Shown: positions 1-5,168 of the stretch, in pieces
How positions within the stretch are numbered: position 1 is the first letter of the stretch
Layout of the letters: every line of letters starts with the position of its first letter
Assembly: GCA_021797365.1 (NCBI GenBank)
Contig: JAJZZU010000174.1
Span: 1-6,073, forward strand
Direction of reading: 5' to 3'
Length of the DNA: 6,073 nucleotides
Source of the DNA: Pseudomonadota bacterium
GTDB lineage: Bacteria; Pseudomonadota; Gammaproteobacteria; Acidiferrobacterales; Acidiferrobacteraceae
Made by a program: the position numbers and the translations under genes
The notes under the pieces: generated by a model
Database searches by the model: none
What the model saw: the letters and a program-made list of their open reading frames with translations, nothing else
What the model was told of the DNA's origin: nothing

Positions 1-1314
1 GAGTTTGCGCAGGCCCTGACCCAGGCCGCCGTCCATGAGGGGCCGGAGGGCCGTGCCTTTACCTTCGAGCACATAGCGACCCTGCTCCTGCGCCACAAAC
101 GCGCCGCGCTGACCGTGACTGTCATGCGTGCCTTGACCCGGCTCTATCCGAAAGACCCGATCGGCGAATACGCCCTGGCCGAGCTTGCGCGTCACAGCCA
201 TGACCGGACGGCGGCGCTGCGCGCCGTGAATGCGGCGCTGGCCTTAAAGCCCCATTGGGAAGGCGCCGCGGTCTTGAAGGCGCGCATCCTGTGGACCATC
301 ACGCCCCGCCGGGCCTTGGCGTTCTCCGCGCGGTTTTTGCAACGCAACCCGTCGGCGACACGGCTGCGCCTCGATTATGCCCGGCGCCTCGTCTCACTCC
401 AATATTGGCATCGGGCATTGGCGCAGTTTCAGATGATCGCGGCCGCCGCCCCCAACGACCCGCGGGTCCTGTATGCGGCAGGCCTGATTGCCCTACGCTC
501 CCACGAGTTTAGGCTCGCGAGATCCTATCTCAAGCGCAGCCTCGCCCTGGCCCCGAACGATGCGCACGCCAATCTGTATCTGGGTGAGATCGCCGAGACC
601 GAGAAGCGCTATGCACGCGCGCACTATTACTACGCACGCGTCGGTACACCCTACCGCTTTGCGGCCATGATGCGCGATGGCCTCATGCTGCTTGCGCAGT
701 CGGCCCCGCATCTCGCCTGGCAGCGCCTGGCGCGCATAACCGCGCACACCCCGGCCCAGGCTGTGGCGCTGGCGCTGGCGCGCAATGAGGTCTTGATGGT
801 CTTGGGGCAATATGCCAAGGGGCTTGCGGTCGTGAACGCTGCCATGGATCACGCCCCTCACCCCGACGTCCTGCTCTACGCCCGCGCCCTGGATGAGGAG
901 AAGCTCGGTGCGGTGGTTAAGGCCGAACACGATCTGAAGCGGCTGGTGGCCGCCCACCCGCAGAGCGCGACGGCCCTCAATGCCCTCGGCTATACCTATA
1001 TCGACAATGGTCAACACGAGCAGCGCGGCCTGGCCCTCGTCCGGCGGGCACTGGCGCTTGCCCCCGGAAACCCCGATATCCTGGATAGCGTCGGCTGGGG
1101 TTATTATCGCGAAGGGCATCCGAAGACCGCCGTGGGTTATCTTCAGAAGGCCTTCGATCTGTCGCACGATCCCACCATTGCCGCGCACTTGGGCGCCGCG
1201 CTGTGGGACTCCGGACACCACGCGCGCGCCTTGCGTCTGTGGCGTGAGGCGCTCACGAAGGCGCCAGGCAATAGCGCCGTTAAGGCCGAGCTCGCCAAGC
1301 ATCGGGCGTTCTGA
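1..1314 (+). CDS. Tetratricopeptide-repeat protein of the lolB-ispE locus (5' partial)
   Basis: The frame is open from base 1 to the TGA at 1312-1314, giving 437 visible residues. A GTG at 115 is an internal valine rather than a likely start, because coding-like sequence continues upstream to the window edge; the true start and any signal peptide are outside. The visible part is an alpha-helical array of degenerate TPR units, with alanine/leucine helices ending in 'ALAPND', 'ALAPGN' or 'KAPGN'. The C-terminal block contains PDILDSVGWGYYREG (from about 1072), then AAHLGAALWDSGHHARALRL, typical of the proteobacterial TPR protein encoded just before lolB. TPRs mediate protein-protein contacts; no enzymatic domain is visible and the precise function is unknown. 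A role in outer-membrane lipoprotein biology is only suggested by the neighbour. The 399 residues after base 115 are net basic (about 52 Arg+Lys against 31 Asp+Glu by hand count). The stop shares one base with the lolB start. Sure of TPR class, unsure of role. Confidence 0.88.
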   Translation, partial: EFAQALTQAAVHEGPEGRAFTFEHIATLLLRHKRAALTVTVMRALTRLYPKDPIGEYALAELARHSHDRTAALRAVNAALALKPHWEGAAVLKARILWTITPRRALAFSARFLQRNPSATRLRLDYARRLVSLQYWHRALAQFQMIAAAAPNDPRVLYAAGLIALRSHEFRLARSYLKRSLALAPNDAHANLYLGEIAETEKRYARAHYYYARVGTPYRFAAMMRDGLMLLAQSAPHLAWQRLARITAHTPAQAVALALARNEVLMVLGQYAKGLAVVNAAMDHAPHPDVLLYARALDEEKLGAVVKAEHDLKRLVAAHPQSATALNALGYTYIDNGQHEQRGLALVRRALALAPGNPDILDSVGWGYYREGHPKTAVGYLQKAFDLSHDPTIAAHLGAALWDSGHHARALRLWREALTKAPGNSAVKAELAKHRAF

Positions 1315-1919
1315 TGCGGCGATTCGTCGCGGGTCTCCTTGCTATTCTGTTGGCCGGCTGCGCGGTCACGCCCCCGATTGCGGTCCGCCATCCCCAGCGG
1401 GTGTGGCGCGCGCACCGCATGCGCATGATGGCGATCCAGCGTTTTCGCGTGTCCGCCCAGGGCGCGGTACGCGCCGGTCACCACGGCGGGTCGCTGGCGC
1501 TGCATTGGGTCGTGGGGCCGGCGGCCTATCAGATGACCGGCTACGGGCCCTTTGGGCGCCTCATTTTTCGTTTGCGTGTCGACGCCGCGGGTGCGCGCCT
1601 GCGCACCGGGCGCGGCCATTTTAAGGGCACGAGCGCCTCGCGCCTCTTGTGGCGGTTGACGGGCTGGCGCTTGCCGGTGGCGGGTCTGCGGTTTTGGATA
1701 CGCGGGATTCCGGCGCCCGGACCCGTGGTCCGTCGCCGCCTCGATCGCGCCGGGCTTTTGGCGTCCCTGCGCCAGAACGGTTGGACGATCCGTTATCGCC
1801 GCTACCGCCATACGTCCAGGGGTCAGCTGCCGCGCCTTCTGACACTGACGCATGCCGTCACCGTGGGTCCGGGTCCGGTCGTGGTGACGATCCGGATCAA
1901 TAGGTGGGATGTGACATGA
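1314..1919 (+). CDS. lolB: Outer-membrane lipoprotein receptor LolB
   Basis: This 201-residue protein matches LolB in length and motifs. LolB is the outer-membrane lipoprotein that accepts lipoproteins from periplasmic LolA and inserts them into the inner leaflet of the outer membrane. The N-terminus is a short lipoprotein signal: MRR, a hydrophobic stretch, then the lipobox LAGC with the lipidated cysteine at residue 16. Residue 17 is Ala, not Asp, consistent with outer-membrane sorting. Family landmarks are YQMTGYGPFGRL in the first half, GWRLPVAGLRFWIRGIPAPG at residues 117-136, and NGWTIRYRRY at 155-164, followed by the closing strands ending in INRWD. The ATG overlaps the upstream TGA by one base (TGATG) and no Shine-Dalgarno is evident, suggesting coupled re-initiation. 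Composition is odd: by hand count no Glu, 3 Asp, 34 Arg and 1 Lys. Position before ispE matches Pseudomonas. Identification is firm. Confidence 0.94.
   Translation: MRRFVAGLLAILLAGCAVTPPIAVRHPQRVWRAHRMRMMAIQRFRVSAQGAVRAGHHGGSLALHWVVGPAAYQMTGYGPFGRLIFRLRVDAAGARLRTGRGHFKGTSASRLLWRLTGWRLPVAGLRFWIRGIPAPGPVVRRRLDRAGLLASLRQNGWTIRYRRYRHTSRGQLPRLLTLTHAVTVGPGPVVVTIRINRWDVT
1902..1909 (+). promoter_or_regulatory. Ribosome binding site deciding the ispE start
   Basis: AGGTGGGA lies six bases before the ATG at 1916, inside the last codons of lolB. It supports the ATG at 1916 over the in-frame GTG at 1904, which falls within this site and would add only four residues (MGCD) not expected in the family. 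Confidence 0.7.
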
Positions 1920-2791
1920 GCCACGAATGGCCGACGGTTTGGCCGGCACCGGCCAAGATCAACCTGTTCCTGCATGTGGTAGGCCGCCGGCCCGACGGCT
2001 ATCACGAGCTTCAGACCATCTTTCAGTTCATCGATTGGCAGGACGATCTGTGGTTTACGGTCCATGACGATGGCGTGATCGCCCGCGCTCATGATGTGGC
2101 CGGCATTGACGCTGATCGAGATCTCACGGTGCGCGCCGCCCGCCGCCTGCAGGAGGCCTCGGGAAGTCGTCTCGGGGCGCGTATCCATATGACCAAACGC
2201 CTCCCGATCGGTGGCGGGCTGGGCGGGGGGAGTTCGGACGCCGCCACCACCCTGCTGGCCCTGAATGCCTTGTGGGGCCTGCATTGGTCCCTGGATCGTC
2301 TCGCCGAGCTCGGGCTCTCGCTGGGCGCCGACGTGCCGGTGTTCGTGCGCGGGGCGTCGGCCTGGGCGGAGGGGGTGGGCGAGCGGCTGACCGCCGTCGA
2401 TCTGCCGGAGCCGTGGTATGTAGTGATTGTGCCTGACGCCGCGGTCTTGACCGGACCGGTCTTTGCCGGGCTTCATTTGACAGGCTTTCGGCGGCCCATC
2501 ACAATACGCGACTTCCGTGCCGGGCAGGGAGATAATGACCTCGTGGCGGTCGTGCGTGCGCGCTATGAGGCGGTCGACGAGGCGTGGCGCTGGCTGGAGG
2601 CCTACGGGCGCGTACGGATGAGCGGGTCGGGCGCGTCGCTCTTCATAGAGGTGCCGGATCCGCATTACGGGCAAGACGTGGTGGCGGCCTGTCCGTCGCG
2701 TTGGCGTGCGTGTGTGACGCGCGGGCGCAATACCCACCCCGTGCATGCACTGCTACGCTCGATGACGCATTGGGGTGTCGCCAAGCGGTAA
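1916..2791 (+). CDS. ispE: 4-diphosphocytidyl-2-C-methyl-D-erythritol kinase IspE
   Basis: IspE phosphorylates the 2-hydroxyl of CDP-methylerythritol with ATP, the fourth step of the cytoplasmic MEP pathway to IPP and DMAPP. The 291-residue product has the GHMP-kinase layout. The N-terminal PAPAKINLFLHVVGRRPDGYHEL carries the conserved Lys14. The glycine-rich ATP loop PIGGGLGGGSSDAATTL spans residues 97-113. GADVPVF follows with Asp139, equivalent to the E. coli catalytic Asp141. The C-terminal GHMP motif MSGSGAS is at 235-241. The start is the ATG in the ATGA overlap with the lolB stop. The usual family end (RGRNTHPVHALL) is followed by about ten extra residues, because no stop occurs before the tRNA gene. 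The last six codons (WGVAKR) and the TAA lie inside tRNA-Gln. Identification is firm; the overlap is read directly from the sequence. Confidence 0.96.
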   Translation: MSHEWPTVWPAPAKINLFLHVVGRRPDGYHELQTIFQFIDWQDDLWFTVHDDGVIARAHDVAGIDADRDLTVRAARRLQEASGSRLGARIHMTKRLPIGGGLGGGSSDAATTLLALNALWGLHWSLDRLAELGLSLGADVPVFVRGASAWAEGVGERLTAVDLPEPWYVVIVPDAAVLTGPVFAGLHLTGFRRPITIRDFRAGQGDNDLVAVVRARYEAVDEAWRWLEAYGRVRMSGSGASLFIEVPDPHYGQDVVAACPSRWRACVTRGRNTHPVHALLRSMTHWGVAKR

Positions 2792-2845
2792 GGCACCGGA
2801 TTTTGATTCCGGCATTCCCAGGTTCGAATCCTGGCACCCCAGCCA
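2771..2845 (+). tRNA. glnT (tRNA-Gln-TTG): tRNA-Gln (anticodon TTG), CCA encoded
   Basis: A complete 75-base cloverleaf can be drawn. The acceptor arms are TGGGGTG 2771-2777 and CACCCCA 2835-2841, all seven pairs formed. The D-stem is GCC 2780-2782 with GGC 2792-2794. The anticodon stem is CCGGA 2796-2800 with TCCGG 2808-2812 around the loop TTTTGAT, giving anticodon TTG at 2803-2805 (reads CAA, and CAG by wobble). The variable region has five bases. The T-stem is CCAGG 2818-2822 with CCTGG 2830-2834, with loop TTCGAAT. Discriminator G2842 is followed by encoded CCA 2843-2845. The U1-A72 pair, G73 and the anticodon fit known GlnRS recognition features. The first 21 bases are also the end of ispE, so at least part of the tRNA is probably excised from an ispE-containing transcript. 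A tRNA-Gln between ispE and prs occurs in related bacteria. The numeric suffix of the symbol varies between genomes. Confidence 0.97.
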
Positions 2846-2881
2846 TTTTTATCGGTACGGAACAGTTTTCAGAAGATCCGC

Positions 2882-2887
2882 GAGGAA
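2882..2887 (+). promoter_or_regulatory. Ribosome binding site deciding the prs start
   Basis: GAGGAA sits just before the GTG at 2891, with five bases between the last SD guanine and the start. It favours the GTG over the in-frame ATG at 2906, which would be about 18 bases from this site and has no closer candidate. Confidence 0.6.
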
Positions 2888-2890
2888 CCC

Positions 2891-3841
2891 GTGTCAACAG
2901 ACAATATGGCGGTCTTCACGGGCAACGCGAATCCGGCGTTGGCCGAATCGTTGGTCCGGCATCTGGGTATCCCAATCGGCAAGGCGCATGTCGGGCGTTT
3001 CAGCGATGGCGAGATCCAGGTGGAGATCATGGAGAACGTCCGTGGTAAGGACGTCTTCATCCTTCAGCCCACGTGCGCGCCAAGCAACGACAACCTCATG
3101 GAGCTCTTGATCCTGATCGATGCGATCAAGAGGTCGTCGGCGCGCCGCATCACAGCGGTGATTCCGTACTATGGTTATGCCCGCCAGGATCGCAGGCCGC
3201 GCACGGCGCGCGTGGCGATCGCCGCGAAACTGGTGGCGGACATGGTGAGCGGTGCCGGCGCGGATCGTGTGCTGACCATGGACCTGCACGCCGATCAGAT
3301 TCAAGGCTTCTTCAGTATCCCGACCGACAATATCTACGCCGGTCCGGTGCTGCTGGGCGATATCTGGCGCCATAGCTATGACAACCTACTCGTCGTGTCG
3401 CCCGACGTCGGGGGTGTGGTACGTGCCCGGGCGCTTGCCAAGCACCTCGATGCCGGGCTTGCGATCATCGACAAGCGCAGGCCCAAGCCCAATGAGGCCA
3501 AGGTCATGCATATCATAGGCGAGGTGGAGGGGCGGACCTGCGTTCTGATGGACGATCTCGTGGACACCGCCAACACCCTGTGCGAGGCGGCCACCGCCCT
3601 GAAGGCCAACGGCGCGGTGCGGGTCGTGGCCTATTGTACCCACGCGGTCTTGTCTGGGCGCGCCGTAAATCGCATCGAGGGGTCGGTGCTCGATGAGCTC
3701 GTGGTGACGGATACCATACCGTTGGGTGCGCAGGCCCGTTCCTGCGTGAAGATCCGGCAGCTGAGCGTAGCTGAGCTGCTCGCGGAGACCATAAGGCGTA
3801 TCGCGGACGAAGACTCCGTGAGCTCGCTCTTTATGGACTAA
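2891..3841 (+). CDS. prs: Ribose-phosphate pyrophosphokinase (PRPP synthetase)
   Basis: Prs transfers pyrophosphate from ATP to ribose 5-phosphate, making PRPP for purine, pyrimidine, NAD, histidine and tryptophan synthesis in the cytoplasm. The 316 residues match the class I bacterial enzyme (E. coli 315). Landmarks in order are [14 protein letters not shown] at the N-terminus, [12 protein letters not shown] (35-46), the ATP-contacting [16 protein letters not shown] (93-108), catalytic-region [11 protein letters not shown] with His133, [38 protein letters not shown], and the ribose-phosphate loop [10 protein letters not shown] (221-230). The end, [14 protein letters not shown], is also typical. 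The loop has Ala-Asn where E. coli has Gly-Gly, and Ala109 replaces the proline of E. coli RVPITAK. The GTG start is supported by the nearby SD; an ATG at 2906 would give 311 residues. It begins 45 bases after the tRNA, so it may be co-transcribed. Identification is firm. Confidence 0.97.
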   Translation: MSTDNMAVFTGNANPALAESLVRHLGIPIGKAHVGRFSDGEIQVEIMENVRGKDVFILQPTCAPSNDNLMELLILIDAIKRSSARRITAVIPYYGYARQDRRPRTARVAIAAKLVADMVSGAGADRVLTMDLHADQIQGFFSIPTDNIYAGPVLLGDIWRHSYDNLLVVSPDVGGVVRARALAKHLDAGLAIIDKRRPKPNEAKVMHIIGEVEGRTCVLMDDLVDTANTLCEAATALKANGAVRVVAYCTHAVLSGRAVNRIEGSVLDELVVTDTIPLGAQARSCVKIRQLSVAELLAETIRRIADEDSVSSLFMD

Positions 3842-3904
3842 TCAGTCCGGCCGCGGGACGTCGGTGGGCCTTGGTCGCGGGGCCCCCTTATCGAGGAAGT
3901 AGTC
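3842..3904 (+). other. prs-rplY gap with two short GC hairpins and the rplY RBS
   Basis: This 63-base gap holds two weak inverted repeats. GTCC 3845-3848 pairs with GGAC 3856-3859, and GGGCC 3866-3870 pairs with GGCCC 3881-3885. The Shine-Dalgarno GAGGAAG at 3893-3899 lies five bases before the rplY ATG. No U-run follows the hairpins, so they do not look like an intrinsic terminator, and I find no convincing promoter. A leader role in rplY control is possible but unproven. Confidence 0.4.
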
Positions 3905-4567
3905 ATGAGTGGAAAATTCGAGTTGAACGCCGAGATGCGCAGCGCAAAGGGTACGGGTGCGAGCCGCCGCCTGCGCCGCGCCGGCAAGGTGCCGGGGATC
4001 CTCTACGGAGCCGGCAAGGACCCGGTCATGCTGTCCTTCGAGCACGATCCGCTGTGGCATAAGACCCGCCATGAGGCATTTTATACATCGATCCTGTCGA
4101 TCAAGGTCAACGGCGAGGTCATCGACCAGGCGATCTTGCGGGATCTGCACATGCACCCCTACAAGCCGCGCGTGGCGCATGTGGATCTGCAGCGGGTGAG
4201 CGCCACCGAGCGCCTGCATCTGCCGGTGCCGCTGCATTTCATCAATCAGGAGACCGCCCCCGGGGTGAAGCTCCAGGGCGGCCTCATCGCGCACCTCATG
4301 ACCGAGGTGGATGTGTCCTGCCTGCCAAGCCAGCTGCCGGAGTTCCTGACGGTCGATGTCGGCAATCTGCGTGTCGGCGAATCCATCCATCTGAGCAACC
4401 TTACGGTACCCGAGGGCGTGACCCTGACGGATCTCGCGCACGGCAACGACCTGGCGATCGTCACCATCACCGTGGTGCGTGAGACGGTCGAGGCCGAAGC
4501 GGCCCCGGCCGTGGAGGCGGCGGCCCCGGCCGCGGAGGCCCAGGCCCCCAAGGCGGAAGGGAAGTAG
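3905..4567 (+). CDS. rplY: Large-subunit ribosomal protein bL25, long (TL5/Ctc) form
   Basis: bL25 binds loop E of 5S rRNA in the 50S subunit. The 220-residue product is the long two-domain form; E. coli L25 has only the first domain. The N-terminal 5S-binding domain (about 1-95) shows GASRRLRRAGKVPGILYG at 18-35 and ends near HPYKPRVAHVDLQRVS. The second, TL5-type beta domain (about 100-190) includes PVPLHFINQETAPGVKLQGG, LPEFLTVDVGNLRVGESIHL and HGNDLAIVTI. The tail from about residue 196 is Ala/Pro/Glu-rich, built on a seven-residue repeat, and probably disordered. Start is ATG with a good SD. pth follows after a single base, so translation of the two is likely coupled. The rplY-pth-ychF order is conserved in many proteobacteria. 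Firm identification. Confidence 0.96.
   Translation: MSGKFELNAEMRSAKGTGASRRLRRAGKVPGILYGAGKDPVMLSFEHDPLWHKTRHEAFYTSILSIKVNGEVIDQAILRDLHMHPYKPRVAHVDLQRVSATERLHLPVPLHFINQETAPGVKLQGGLIAHLMTEVDVSCLPSQLPEFLTVDVGNLRVGESIHLSNLTVPEGVTLTDLAHGNDLAIVTITVVRETVEAEAAPAVEAAAPAAEAQAPKAEGK
4499..4539 (+). repeat. Tandem 20-base repeat (period 21) in the rplY tail
   Basis: The 20 bases at 4499-4518 recur at 4520-4539 with one difference (T4512 against C4533), giving a period of 21 bases and so seven codons. They encode the alternating APAVEA/APAAEA tail of bL25. Within the second copy GCGGCC 4520-4525 and GGCCGC 4528-4533 form a compact inverted repeat. The phase kept at whole codons suggests slippage expansion tolerated by a flexible tail. 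Confidence 0.75.
4555..4562 (+). promoter_or_regulatory. Ribosome binding site deciding the pth start
   Basis: GGAAGGGA overlaps the last codons of rplY and lies six bases before the TTG at 4569. This placement supports the TTG start, which also begins the protein at the normal family position. Confidence 0.65.
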
Positions 4568-4568
4568 T

Positions 4569-5168
4569 TTGGGGGAGCCCCTGGCAGCCCTGGTGGGGCT
4601 CGGAAATCCGGGACCGGAGTATGATGACACCCGGCATAACGCCGGGTTCTGGTTCGTGGATCGGGTGGCGCGGGATGCGGGGGCCTCGTGGCGACATGAG
4701 GCCAAGCTGTCGGCGTCCGCCTGCCGGGCGAGGGTGGGCGGGGTGGAATTGTGGCTTGTCAAGCCCTCAACCTTCATGAACGCAAGCGGGACGGCGGTCG
4801 GCGCCCTGTGTCGATATTACCGTCTGACGCCGGCGCAGGTGCTAGTCGCGCACGACGAGCTCGATCTCGCGCCCGGGATTGCGCGCCTGAAAAAGGGCGG
4901 TGGCGCGGGCGGTCATAATGGATTGACGGATATCATCGCCCGTATCGGTACGGATTTCTGGCGGCTGCGCATCGGCATCGGCCGCCCGCCGCCGCGGCGC
5001 GACCTCATCCCTTATGTGCTCGGGCGCCCATCCCAAGCGGAATCCGAGGCCATAGAGACCAGTCTCGCGTGCGGGCTCGACGTCTTGCCCCTGATCGCGC
5101 AGGGAGAGACGCAGCGGGCGATGAATATTTTGCATACGACTAACGGGGAGACGGCCCATGGGGCTTAA
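4569..5168 (+). CDS. pth: Peptidyl-tRNA hydrolase
   Basis: Pth cleaves the ester bond of peptidyl-tRNAs that drop off ribosomes, recycling tRNA; it is essential in E. coli. From the TTG the product is 199 residues (E. coli 194). All key positions are present, offset by three from E. coli: Asn13 in VGLGNPGPEY, catalytic His23 in TRHNAG, Asn71 in KPSTFMNASG, Asp96 in AHDELDL, and His116-Asn117 in GGGAGGHNGL. Later landmarks are FWRLRIGIGRP and YVLGRP, and the end carries the family's MNxLH element (MNILH). The same frame is open back to 4479, but that extension is an Arg/Pro-rich translation of the rplY tail in another frame and is rejected. There is one base between the rplY stop and this start, so coupling is likely. 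The stop overlaps the ychF start by 11 bases. Identity is firm; the TTG start is well supported but not proven. Confidence 0.95.
   Translation: MGEPLAALVGLGNPGPEYDDTRHNAGFWFVDRVARDAGASWRHEAKLSASACRARVGGVELWLVKPSTFMNASGTAVGALCRYYRLTPAQVLVAHDELDLAPGIARLKKGGGAGGHNGLTDIIARIGTDFWRLRIGIGRPPPRRDLIPYVLGRPSQAESEAIETSLACGLDVLPLIAQGETQRAMNILHTTNGETAHGA
5147..5150 (+). promoter_or_regulatory. Ribosome binding site of ychF
   Basis: GGAG, within GGGGAG, lies seven bases before the ATG at 5158, inside the 3' end of pth. It supports that ATG, which opens the canonical MGLKCGIVGLPNVGKST N-terminus. Confidence 0.65.

Noticed and set aside
493..1302. Long minus-strand open frame (269 codons) opposite the TPR gene
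   Set aside because: Antisense shadow typical of high GC sequence; the plus strand has clear TPR coding and the minus product has no recognisable motif.
1823..2746. Minus-strand open frame of 307 codons opposite ispE
   Set aside because: Lies opposite a gene with all IspE motifs; product resembles no family and has no convincing start context.
2701..2759. Possible sigma-70 promoter for tRNA-Gln inside ispE (TTGGCG, TACGCT)
   Set aside because: The two hexamers are weak and far too widely spaced to pair, and no better pairing was found.
2846..2851. TTTTT after the tRNA CCA as an intrinsic terminator
   Set aside because: The run is short, separated from the acceptor stem by GCCA, and there is no dedicated GC hairpin next to it; partial termination cannot be excluded.
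2775..3110. Plus-strand open frame of 111 codons starting inside tRNA-Gln
   Set aside because: Its N-terminal part is a translation of the tRNA and the rest is prs in a different frame; no family resemblance.
4479..4568. 30-residue N-terminal extension of Pth
   Set aside because: It is the rplY tail in another frame, Arg/Pro-rich, and absent from the family; TTG at 4569 has an SD and the right position.
3842..4777. Minus-strand open frame of 311 codons opposite rplY and pth
   Set aside because: Spans two well-supported plus-strand genes; low-complexity Arg/Gly/Pro composition indicates a GC artefact.
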